A stretch of DNA of 24,580 nt from a virus, in the IMG/VR virus record IMGVR_UViG_3300028569_000166, positions 1-24,580 of that record; one strand, given 5' to 3'. Position numbers and translations under genes: made by a program. Below the pieces are notes generated by a model that ran no database searches, had not been told where the DNA came from, and saw only the letters and a list, made by a program, of their open reading frames with translations. Positions 16,783 to 23,566 of this stretch are shown piece after piece. Numbering within the stretch: the first letter of the stretch is position 1; every line of letters starts with the position of its first letter.

Positions 16783-17847
16783 ATGTCATTTAAAAGATTA
16801 GACCCAGAAGATTTTGTAGTAAGTAGTGATTCTATCACATCTACGTTATGGTCAAACAATGTTCCAATATTAAATTCCTTTTTTACATCTTCTGTTCAAG
16901 AAGCCGGATCATCAGGTAATTTTTATTTAAGCGTATACCAAACAGCTTCTAACTTATCAACAGCTGAAATCCAATTAGATATTGTCTATTGTGATTATTT
17001 AGGTAGTGGAAGCGAATTTTACAATAATATTGTACCTGGATATTCCCCTACTAGAACAATGTATGGACAATATCGCTCACTTATTTTAGAAGATGAAACT
17101 CAAAACTTTATTTTTGGTTCTTCTGCTAACTCAGGGTATAACAGTTGTGGGGTATTAGTATCAAGTAGTACATCTATTTTTGGAGATCGTTTCTGGGCAT
17201 TATCTATTGAAAGAGCTAGATATAAAGAATCATTATTCCCTGGATCTTGTAACTTAACACTTACAGGCCCTGGTGGTGCTGCTGGAACAACTATTAAAAT
17301 TACAGATAACTCAAATGATATTACAGTAACCCCATTCATAGGAGCTACTAGAGCTTACCAACTCGTTTCAGGATCAAATGGAAGTGGGATTAGTCTTAAT
17401 AGTGGTTACACTCAAACTTCAGGTTCATATGGTATATTATTCCCAGATTTAGGTATTATTATGTTAAATCCATATGCTTTAAGTGAATCTATAGGTTTAA
17501 CCCCTAACTTAACATATAATACTCCTGGATTTAATAATAGAGCAGTATATAATGCTCTAGTAGCAGGTAATTCATTTGGTTTAAACTCCCAAGAAACTAT
17601 TACTTCTGATTATATATTTGTTAGAGCCCGTAACAGTGAATTTAACTATTCAGAAAACCCATCTTTTATTTCAGGATCAACTGGTGAAGTTATATATAGT
17701 AGTTTTATAAATAACCCTCAAGTTTATATGACAACCATTGGACTTTATAATGATATTACAGATTTATTAGCTGTAGCTAAAATGTCAAGGCCTTTAATAA
17801 AAGACTTTACAAAAGAAGCTCTAGTTAGAGTAAAATTAGATTTCTAA
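16783..17847 (+). CDS. Virion structural protein, paralogue A
   Basis: The protein is 354 residues, beta-rich in Ser, Gly and Asn. The C-terminal ~75 residues hold VRARNSEFNYSENPSF then YMTTIGLYNDITDLLAVAKM and a basic tail. The same block recurs at the C-terminus of the next protein (SRENEFNSSQN ... VTTVGLYNNNYELLAVAKLS). A mid-region segment SYGILFPDLGIIMLNP parallels IGNIIYEHGIAIV in the next protein. The two genes therefore appear to be tandem duplicates that diverged. It is probably a tail-surface or fibre component. The next gene begins five bases after its stop. Confidence 0.62.
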   Translation: MSFKRLDPEDFVVSSDSITSTLWSNNVPILNSFFTSSVQEAGSSGNFYLSVYQTASNLSTAEIQLDIVYCDYLGSGSEFYNNIVPGYSPTRTMYGQYRSLILEDETQNFIFGSSANSGYNSCGVLVSSSTSIFGDRFWALSIERARYKESLFPGSCNLTLTGPGGAAGTTIKITDNSNDITVTPFIGATRAYQLVSGSNGSGISLNSGYTQTSGSYGILFPDLGIIMLNPYALSESIGLTPNLTYNTPGFNNRAVYNALVAGNSFGLNSQETITSDYIFVRARNSEFNYSENPSFISGSTGEVIYSSFINNPQVYMTTIGLYNDITDLLAVAKMSRPLIKDFTKEALVRVKLDF

Positions 17848-17852
17848 AATGA

Positions 17853-18968
17853 ATGAGTGTCTTCAAACCATTTTTAACTTCAGATATTACGGTATCACCA
17901 TTTCCAGTAAATAAATCTTTTACTTTTCAAGGTATAGATGGTTACGGATATGTTAATTATGGTACTACTGCTATTTATGGAGGAATTTTCAATTCACTTA
18001 ATGATGCTGGTATAGCACTATATGTAGGTGTTAATACATCTACTTTACCCTCTACCCCACCTCAAAATACAGGATACATTCCTTTTACTCAAAATAATTA
18101 TTTAGTTTATAAATCTATAGAACAATTATATTATTCTAATTATTTATTAAACCCATCAGGATCCCAAGCAGCTACAGCTTCTTTTAACCTAGATGGTACA
18201 ATAACAGGACTTCAAGCTACAACTAATTATTATAATTATTTAACTAACACTTTACCTCCTAATAGAAAATTCCCAACAGGTTCTAATGCTATGATTGGGA
18301 TTGTATCTATTCCTTCTAAAGTTTTTGGAGAGTATATTAAATTAGGAAGTTTTAAATTAGAAAACCATAGTGGATCCATATATGATGATGGACAAGGAAA
18401 TCTTTTATTTAGTAGCTCCATATACCAAGTTTCAGATTATCATATAGGGAATATTATTTATGAACATGGGATAGCAATAGTTATTAAAGATTCATTTTAT
18501 CCTATTGATGGGTATGCGTATTCTTCATATGGAACTTCATCTCTCTTTCCCGCAGCTATATATGGTGGATTATTTGCTACATTTTTCTTATCAAACACAA
18601 TTAGTTGTTCTTTTGAAAGTACTACTACTATATATGAATCTCAATATAAATGTACATCTAGAGAAAATGAATTTAATTCTTCTCAAAACCGTACACTTAT
18701 AGATTATAACACAGGGTATGATATTTCTGTTTATAATCAAGGAAATTATTATGATTCATTTCAACAATTTTTATGTCATTTAAATCAAACAACTCCATTT
18801 TATTCTACAACTTATAATTTTGTAACAGGATCATATTTTGCTCCTTATGTAACAACCGTAGGATTATATAATAATAATTACGAATTATTAGCTGTAGCAA
18901 AACTTTCTCAACCCTTACCATTATCACAAATAACTGATACAACTATATTAGTTAATTTAGACTTATAA
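17853..18968 (+). CDS. Virion structural protein, paralogue B, with internal repeat
   Basis: The protein is 371 residues. The C-terminal block matches that of the preceding gene. The segment IVSIPSKVFGEYIKLGSF, then YDDGQGNLL and IGNIIYEHGIAIV (about 150-210) resembles conserved T4-like marine phage structural proteins. An internal repeat is visible: IDGYGYVNYGTTAIYGGIF (residues 28-46) and IDGYAYSSYGTSSLFPAAIY then GGLF (from residue 218). A nearby ATG at 17849 is in another frame, so the ATG at 17853 is the start. A fibre, spike or tail-surface role is likely. Receptor contact is possible but unproven. Confidence 0.62.
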   Translation: MSVFKPFLTSDITVSPFPVNKSFTFQGIDGYGYVNYGTTAIYGGIFNSLNDAGIALYVGVNTSTLPSTPPQNTGYIPFTQNNYLVYKSIEQLYYSNYLLNPSGSQAATASFNLDGTITGLQATTNYYNYLTNTLPPNRKFPTGSNAMIGIVSIPSKVFGEYIKLGSFKLENHSGSIYDDGQGNLLFSSSIYQVSDYHIGNIIYEHGIAIVIKDSFYPIDGYAYSSYGTSSLFPAAIYGGLFATFFLSNTISCSFESTTTIYESQYKCTSRENEFNSSQNRTLIDYNTGYDISVYNQGNYYDSFQQFLCHLNQTTPFYSTTYNFVTGSYFAPYVTTVGLYNNNYELLAVAKLSQPLPLSQITDTTILVNLDL

Positions 18969-18973
18969 ATTTT

Positions 18974-19423
18974 ATGGGAAGTTGGATATATAAAGGTAAA
19001 ATAATAAATGATATTAATGATTTTAAACCTGAAACATTTGGTTTTATTTATGTTACAACTCATATTCCAACTGGAAAAAAATATTTAGGTAAAAAATCTC
19101 TACATCATAATATAAAGAAAAAATTAGGTAAAAAAGAATTAGCTGAACAACCCATAACTAGAGGTCGAACAGCAACTACAAAACAAATTATTAAAGAATC
19201 TGATTGGAAAACATATTACGGATCTGAAGAATTTATAAAACAACAAATCAAATTAGGTAAAAAAGAAGAATTTACTAGAGAAATTATTCAATTAGTAAAT
19301 AATAAAAAATTACTTACTTATTTTGAATGTAAGCATCTCTTTAATTTAGATGTATTAGAATCTGATAATTGGTTAAATTCAAATATTTTAGGTAAATTTT
19401 TTAAAAAAGACTTTACTATTTAA
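18974..19423 (+). CDS. SegE-like GIY-YIG endonuclease family protein
   Basis: The protein is 149 residues. The N-terminal core FGFIYVTTHIPTGKKYLGKK (about 22-41) has the shape of a GIY-YIG domain in its SegE-like variant, with a loosely matching F-x-Y...K-Y-L-G pair. It is followed by basic residues, DWKTYYGSEEFI (about 76-87) and a Glu-containing stretch FECKHLF. The family comprises phage homing endonucleases and related repair nucleases that cut DNA near target genes. It stands alone between virion genes and the primase gene, only five bases after the previous stop, as expected for a small inserted homing gene. Whether the active site is intact needs alignment. Confidence 0.6.
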   Translation: MGSWIYKGKIINDINDFKPETFGFIYVTTHIPTGKKYLGKKSLHHNIKKKLGKKELAEQPITRGRTATTKQIIKESDWKTYYGSEEFIKQQIKLGKKEEFTREIIQLVNNKKLLTYFECKHLFNLDVLESDNWLNSNILGKFFKKDFTI

Positions 19424-19446
19424 GAATAAGATTGTATCTTATAATT

Positions 19447-20376
19447 ATGGTAAATGAATTATTAGTTAATTTAGTTAATAATGTTTTAGGAACTAGTAAA
19501 CGAACCGCTAGAGGAAACCAAGCTTATACCTGTCCCTTTTGTAATCATCACAAACCAAAATTAGAAGTAAATTTTACTGAAAATAAAGAAGGATCTAATC
19601 CTTGGCAATGTTGGGTATGTGGTCAAAAAGGCAAAACAATAAAAAGTTTATTTAAAAACCTAAAAATCTCCTCAGACCATTTCTATGAACTAAGTAAGTT
19701 AGTCAAAAATGTTTCTTTAGAAGAAATAAAAGAAACCAAATCTGATTTACTTGAATTACCTAAAGAATATAAAACATTTATTAATAATAAAGATATTATA
19801 GCAAAACATGCTCTAGCATATTTAAAAAAACGTAATGTCACTAAACAAGATATTATAAAATACAATATAGGTTACTGCAACTCAGGCCAATTTGTAAATA
19901 TGATTATTATACCTTCTTATGATATTAATGGAAGATTAAATTATTTTACAGCTAGATCATTTGAAAAAACCCCATTTATTAAATACCGCAACCCAGATAC
20001 TTCTCGTGATATAATACCATTTGAGTTATTTATTAATTGGGATTTACCTATTATATTATGTGAAGGTCCATTTGATGCTATGGCAATTAAACGAAATGTT
20101 ATTCCATTATTTGGTAAAAATTTACAACCTAGTTTAATGAAAAAAATTGTTACTTCTAAAGTACAAAAAATATACATCGCTTTAGATAATGATGCTATTA
20201 AACAAGCCCTTGGCTTTTGTGAACAACTTTTAGATATTGGGAAAGAAGTTTATTTAGTTGAACTCCAAGGAAAAGATCCTAGTGATATGGGGTTTGAAAA
20301 TTTTACCAAATTAATACAAACGGTCCAACCATTAACACAATATAAACTAATGGATAAAAAATTATCTACAATATGA
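19447..20376 (+). CDS. DNA primase (zinc finger and TOPRIM, DnaG/gp61-like)
   Basis: The protein is 309 residues from the ATG at 19447; a TTG at 19432 would add five residues and is less likely. The zinc-binding site is clear: Cys29-x2-Cys32 (TCPFCNHH) and Cys55-x2-Cys58 (CWVCG). The TOPRIM core is also clear: LCEGPFDAMA (204-213, with Glu206) and IALDNDA (244-250, with Asp247 and Asp249). The primase synthesises short RNA primers for lagging-strand replication, in T4 together with the gp41 helicase, whose gene is not in this window. It overlaps the following nuclease gene by four bases (ATGA). A weak 7-base inverted repeat (19426-19442) precedes the start. The family call is firm. Confidence 0.87.
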   Translation: MVNELLVNLVNNVLGTSKRTARGNQAYTCPFCNHHKPKLEVNFTENKEGSNPWQCWVCGQKGKTIKSLFKNLKISSDHFYELSKLVKNVSLEEIKETKSDLLELPKEYKTFINNKDIIAKHALAYLKKRNVTKQDIIKYNIGYCNSGQFVNMIIIPSYDINGRLNYFTARSFEKTPFIKYRNPDTSRDIIPFELFINWDLPIILCEGPFDAMAIKRNVIPLFGKNLQPSLMKKIVTSKVQKIYIALDNDAIKQALGFCEQLLDIGKEVYLVELQGKDPSDMGFENFTKLIQTVQPLTQYKLMDKKLSTI

Positions 20377-21137
20377 CTATTAAAAAACAATACCAACGTA
20401 TTCTTCAAATCTCAGAAGATGCTAAACAAATTACATTACCTGATTCTCGTTATTATCGCCGTAATGGAGAGTATTACCCATCAATAACTTATATTTTACA
20501 ATATTATCCTAAAGGGAAACATTTTGAAGATTGGTTAAAACAAGTAGGAAACAATGCTGATTATATTGTTAGAAAAGCAGCTGATGATGGTACTCAAACT
20601 CATGGGTTATGTGAAGCATACTTAAATGGAGAAGAATTAAACTTCCTATCCCCCTCAGGTGACCCAAAATATGATGTTAACATATGGCAAATGTTTTTAC
20701 GTTTCGTTGAATTCTGGGAGACATTTAACCCTACACTTATTGAAACTGAAGTTCATTTATTCTCAGATAAATTAAAAGTAGCAGGTACTTGCGATTTAAT
20801 TATTGAGATTGATGGTGAATTATGGGTATTAGATATTAAAACATCTAACCATTTACACACATCATATGACTTACAAACAGCAGTTTATGGAACATGTTAT
20901 GAAGAATGTTTTAATAAATCTATAACACGTCGTGGTATTCTCTGGCTCAAATCAGCTAAACGAGGTCCTAAAAAAGATAAAATGCAGGGTAAAGGATGGG
21001 AAGTAGTTGAATCATCTCGCACTCATGAAGAAGATTTAAATTTATTTAAAACAGTAAAAACAATATTTGATTTAGAAAATCCTAACCATTCTCCATCATT
21101 TACTGAATTTAGAACTAGCATTAAACGAGAGTTGTGA
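20373..21137 (+). CDS. PD-(D/E)XK nuclease, RecB/Cas4-like
   Basis: The protein is 254 residues. The motifs of the RecB-like nuclease fold appear in order: GTQTHGLCEAYL (73-84, as in 'GTxxHxxxExYL'), Glu126 or Glu124 in ETEVHLF, Asp141 in GTCDLI, the Asp-x-Lys of LDIKTS (Asp154, Lys156), and Gln168 in DLQTAVYG. Such enzymes cut or resect DNA, using metals bound by the acidic residues. Position directly after the primase, with a 4-base overlap, places it in replication or recombination. The iron-sulphur cysteines of Cas4 are not evident. The start ATG lies within the primase stop region. The fold call is strong; the exact substrate (exo- or endonuclease) is not. Confidence 0.82.
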   Translation: MTIKKQYQRILQISEDAKQITLPDSRYYRRNGEYYPSITYILQYYPKGKHFEDWLKQVGNNADYIVRKAADDGTQTHGLCEAYLNGEELNFLSPSGDPKYDVNIWQMFLRFVEFWETFNPTLIETEVHLFSDKLKVAGTCDLIIEIDGELWVLDIKTSNHLHTSYDLQTAVYGTCYEECFNKSITRRGILWLKSAKRGPKKDKMQGKGWEVVESSRTHEEDLNLFKTVKTIFDLENPNHSPSFTEFRTSIKREL

Positions 21138-21148
21138 TATGTATAATC

Positions 21149-21577
21149 ATGACAAAGCTAATTAATTTACTTAATGAAATATACGCTGAACCTAGTAAAT
21201 TCAATTATCCTCCTTTAATCAAATCACTTACTGAATATATGTTAAGTAAAGGTATGAATATTAATCCTTTACCTAAAGTTAAATTTATAGATGATGATGT
21301 TGAGAATGCAAATAATTTCTTTGGTAAAACAGCATATTACGACCCGAATAACCGCATTATAGTACTTTATACAATGCATCGTCACCCTAAAGATATTATG
21401 CGTTCATTCACACATGAAATGGTTCATCATATGCAAAATTGCGAAAACAGATTAAATAATATATCTACTACTAATATAGCAGAAGATGATTACCTATATA
21501 AATTAGAAGAAGAAGCTAACCAGATGGGAACTATGACATTCAGAGAATGGACAGACTTAACCCAACAAACAAAATAA
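21149..21577 (+). CDS. Small zincin metalloprotease-like protein
   Basis: The protein is 142 residues when started at the ATG at 21149; the GTG at 21134 overlaps the previous stop and adds unlikely residues. The zinc motif HEMVH (89-93, in SFTHEMVHHM) is followed about 27 residues later by LEEEAN (119-124), a suitable third ligand for a gluzincin-type fold. The enzyme would hydrolyse peptide bonds. No signal peptide is visible, so it may act on a cytoplasmic or prohead substrate. It is not the T4 prohead protease gp21, which is a serine protease. Its neighbours are a nuclease and a zinc-ribbon gene. The fold is well supported; activity and target are unknown. Confidence 0.7.
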   Translation: MTKLINLLNEIYAEPSKFNYPPLIKSLTEYMLSKGMNINPLPKVKFIDDDVENANNFFGKTAYYDPNNRIIVLYTMHRHPKDIMRSFTHEMVHHMQNCENRLNNISTTNIAEDDYLYKLEEEANQMGTMTFREWTDLTQQTK

Positions 21578-21579
21578 TA

Positions 21580-22152
21580 ATGTCAGACTCAGTTTTAAAA
21601 AAAGAATTTCAAAAGAGAGACGTAGAACGTTTACGTAATTTAGTAGCAGGTAAACATGGCAGTAGAACAACTGTAGGTGTTGGTTATCAAACTGAACAAG
21701 AAGAAATTCATAAAGAAGGTGATGTTTGGGAGAATAAAGGAAAAACTTGGACTATTCGAGATGGAATTAGAGAAAATGTTACTAAATTAGATAAATTTAA
21801 GCAAGCGGCAGTTCCGTTATTTTGTCCAAAATGTAAAAATATAATGGATGGGCAATTAGATCCTTTTTATTATAAATCTTTTGGAGAATGTGTTAATTGT
21901 AGAGCTACTACTGAAACACGTTTAAAAATTGAAGGTAAATGGGAATCATATACTAATCAAACTTTCAATATGGAAATAGATCATTATATTAAAGAGCATT
22001 TAGATCATTTTGAAAATATTATTTCAAACGGAACTGAAGGCTATATTTCTGAAAATGGTGAAATACAAAAATGGGTTGGTGGAATTGATAAAGAACGTGC
22101 TAAACAATCTTTAGATGAAATAGTTAAATATTTAAATTCTCTTAAAAAATAA
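21580..22152 (+). CDS. Zinc-ribbon protein of unknown function
   Basis: The protein is 190 residues from the ATG at 21580; the longer frame from 21547 overlaps the protease gene. Residues 82-85 (CPKC) and 104-107 (CVNC) form a four-cysteine zinc ribbon. The N-terminal helix and the HGSRTTVGVG segment (26-35) precede a small beta domain (WENKGKTWTIRDGI). The C-terminal half is charged and helical. The four-cysteine ribbon suggests binding to DNA, RNA or another protein. It starts two bases after the protease stop and overlaps the GAF gene by one base (TAATG). I recognise its general appearance from T4-like marine phages but not a named function. Confidence 0.65.
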   Translation: MSDSVLKKEFQKRDVERLRNLVAGKHGSRTTVGVGYQTEQEEIHKEGDVWENKGKTWTIRDGIRENVTKLDKFKQAAVPLFCPKCKNIMDGQLDPFYYKSFGECVNCRATTETRLKIEGKWESYTNQTFNMEIDHYIKEHLDHFENIISNGTEGYISENGEIQKWVGGIDKERAKQSLDEIVKYLNSLKK

Positions 22153-22775
22153 TGGAAACTTTTGCAATGCTAACTACTATCTTAATAGCCCTAATTACTG
22201 CTATAGTAGGACCTATAATAGTTACTTGGGTTAAACTTAAAATGGAAAACCCAGATAAACATACTCCAATGAGGGAAGCCCTTGAAGCATCTACTTTAAT
22301 AGATAATCAACTAGAAGCTATAATGGATGAATTATATTGTGATAGAGTATGGCTAGCCCAATTCCATAACGGAGGGCATTTCTACCCTACAGGAAAATCA
22401 ATTCAAAAATTTTCCCTTTTCTACGAAAAAACTGCTCCAAACATCTCTCCAATCCAACATACATTTCAAAATATTCCCGTGTCTTTATTCCCTAGGGTAC
22501 TTTCCCAAATTTATAAGGATAGTGAATTATCTGTTGATGATATTAGTCAAATTGAAGATACCTATGGTTTAGAATATTTAACTACTCAATTCGGTACTAA
22601 ATCTATTTGTATGTTAGGTGTATATAGTTTAGATAATCATTTAATTGGGGTGCTAGGTATTTCATTTAAAGAATCACATCATATGATTAAAGATGAATGG
22701 TCTTTTATTAGACAAAAAGTAGGAGCCATAGGAACATTACTTTCCGAATATTTATACACAAATAATAAAAAATAA
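22152..22775 (+). CDS. Membrane-anchored GAF-like sensor-type protein
   Basis: The protein is 207 residues. Residues about 5-28 form a transmembrane helix (LTTILIALITAIVGPIIV) followed by positive charges, so the rest is probably cytoplasmic. Residues about 45-200 resemble a GAF domain: a helix, then DRVWLAQFHNGGHFYPTG (64-81), another helix, and a sheet (SICMLGVYSLDN, HLIGVLGISFKE) closing with a long helix. GAF domains bind small ligands such as cyclic nucleotides or form dimers. No output domain is attached. A one-base overlap couples it to the zinc-ribbon gene. A phage-encoded GAF protein at the host membrane could sense state or block entry of other phages; both are speculative. Confidence 0.62.
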   Translation: METFAMLTTILIALITAIVGPIIVTWVKLKMENPDKHTPMREALEASTLIDNQLEAIMDELYCDRVWLAQFHNGGHFYPTGKSIQKFSLFYEKTAPNISPIQHTFQNIPVSLFPRVLSQIYKDSELSVDDISQIEDTYGLEYLTTQFGTKSICMLGVYSLDNHLIGVLGISFKESHHMIKDEWSFIRQKVGAIGTLLSEYLYTNNKK

Positions 22776-22776
22776 A

Positions 22777-23349
22777 ATGGATAATTTTGACTTAAAAAAA
22801 TTCTTAAAAGATAGCAAAGCTCTTGAGAATTTAAACCCAACATTAAAATCAATTAATGAATCCACTGATAATTTAAAAGCAAAAATTAAAGAAATGATTG
22901 TTGCTGAATTAGAAGGTGCAGACCTTGATGATGCTACTAAACGTGCTGAGAAAGGAGATTCAACTGATTTAGCTCTTCATATGGCTGGAGTTAAAGAAGA
23001 AACAGATGTAGATCTAATGGACCCTTTAATGGAAAAAGATGAATATGATTTAGAAGAAGCTAAAAAGAAAAAAGACGAAGAAGTAGAAGATATTGATGTA
23101 ACTGATACTGAAGATATTTCTACTGAAGACATTCCTGCAGAAGATGAAATGCCTACTGAAGATGCCCCTGAAGCTACAGGTGGTTTAGAAGACATTGTCG
23201 CAGATATGAAAGGTACTGAAGCTGATCTTATGGATCACTTAATGAAATCATTCCAAATTGCTAAAGGAATGGGTAATGAAAAACTTGAAACACAAGTTGG
23301 AAACACACTTAAATTTTTCGTTAGCGAATATATTGGTGGAGGAGAATAA
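22777..23349 (+). CDS. Acidic, helical protein, possibly prohead core/scaffold related
   Basis: The protein is 190 residues, highly charged, with an acidic low-complexity middle (about 103-138: EEVEDIDVTDTEDISTEDIP). Residues 33-47 (LKAKIKEMIVAELEG) repeat the amphipathic motif found in the proteins encoded at 5815 and 23567. The C-terminal region (about 137-186) is helical. Acidic helical proteins of this size form the T4 prohead core (gp67, gp68, gp22) and are cleaved by the prohead protease. That analogy, with the nearby charged gene, suggests a head-assembly role. It starts one base after the GAF stop. No catalytic motif is present. Confidence 0.5.
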   Translation: MDNFDLKKFLKDSKALENLNPTLKSINESTDNLKAKIKEMIVAELEGADLDDATKRAEKGDSTDLALHMAGVKEETDVDLMDPLMEKDEYDLEEAKKKKDEEVEDIDVTDTEDISTEDIPAEDEMPTEDAPEATGGLEDIVADMKGTEADLMDHLMKSFQIAKGMGNEKLETQVGNTLKFFVSEYIGGGE

Positions 23350-23354
23350 TAAAC

Positions 23355-23384
23355 AATTAAATCTATATAATAATTAAATCTATA
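23355..23384 (+). repeat. 13-bp direct repeat before and into the H1-like gene
   Basis: AATTAAATCTATA occurs at 23355-23367 and again at 23372-23384, separated by TAAT (17-base period). The second copy holds both candidate non-AUG starts of the H1-like gene (ATT at 23373, ATA at 23382). The first copy contains TATATAAT (23364-23371), a promoter-like hexamer region. The repeat suggests slippage or duplication near the start. Confidence 0.8.
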
Positions 23385-23552
23385 AACACAACAGAAATTT
23401 TAAACACAATTAAAGAACAATTAGCTATTTTAGAAACTGAGCATGGTAAAACATCAAAAGCTGCTCGTGGTAGAGCACGCAGTATAGCAAACACAATTAA
23501 AAAATTAGCAGCTGAATTTAAAAAGACTTCAACTGCTGAAGATAAAGTTTAA
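23373..23552 (+). CDS. Histone H1-like (Hc1-type) protein with no AUG start
   Basis: The open frame runs from 23361 to the stop at 23552, but contains no ATG, GTG or TTG that would give the protein. The best starts are ATT at 23373 (59 residues, starting M-K-S-I-N if read as Met) or ATA at 23382 (56 residues, starting M-N-T-T-E). The body is a basic helical hairpin: EILNTIKEQLAILE, then KTSKAARGRARSIANTIKKL and EFKKTSTAEDK. This matches the small Bacteroidota histone H1-like proteins ('KAA..RARK......KEFRK.S'), which bind DNA nonspecifically. It lies between two probable virion-assembly genes. It may be translated from a non-AUG codon, be a decayed copy, or reflect a sequencing or assembly error. 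Family call good; expression uncertain. Confidence 0.62.
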   Translation: MKSINTTEILNTIKEQLAILETEHGKTSKAARGRARSIANTIKKLAAEFKKTSTAEDKV

Positions 23553-23566
23553 TAAAATAACTACCG

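Noticed and set aside
17706-17713. TATAAATA, the T4 late promoter consensus, on the + strand
   Set aside because: It lies inside a coding region about 140 bases before the next gene and is expected by chance in AT-rich DNA.
18505-18702. 65-residue + strand frame inside paralogue B
   Set aside because: It is fully nested in another frame of a convincing structural gene, and its sequence has no recognisable domain.
19426-19442. Perfect 7-base inverted repeat (ATAAGAT-TGT-ATCTTAT) before the primase start
   Set aside because: It is weak and AT-rich; several such repeats are expected by chance in a window of this size, and no T-run follows.
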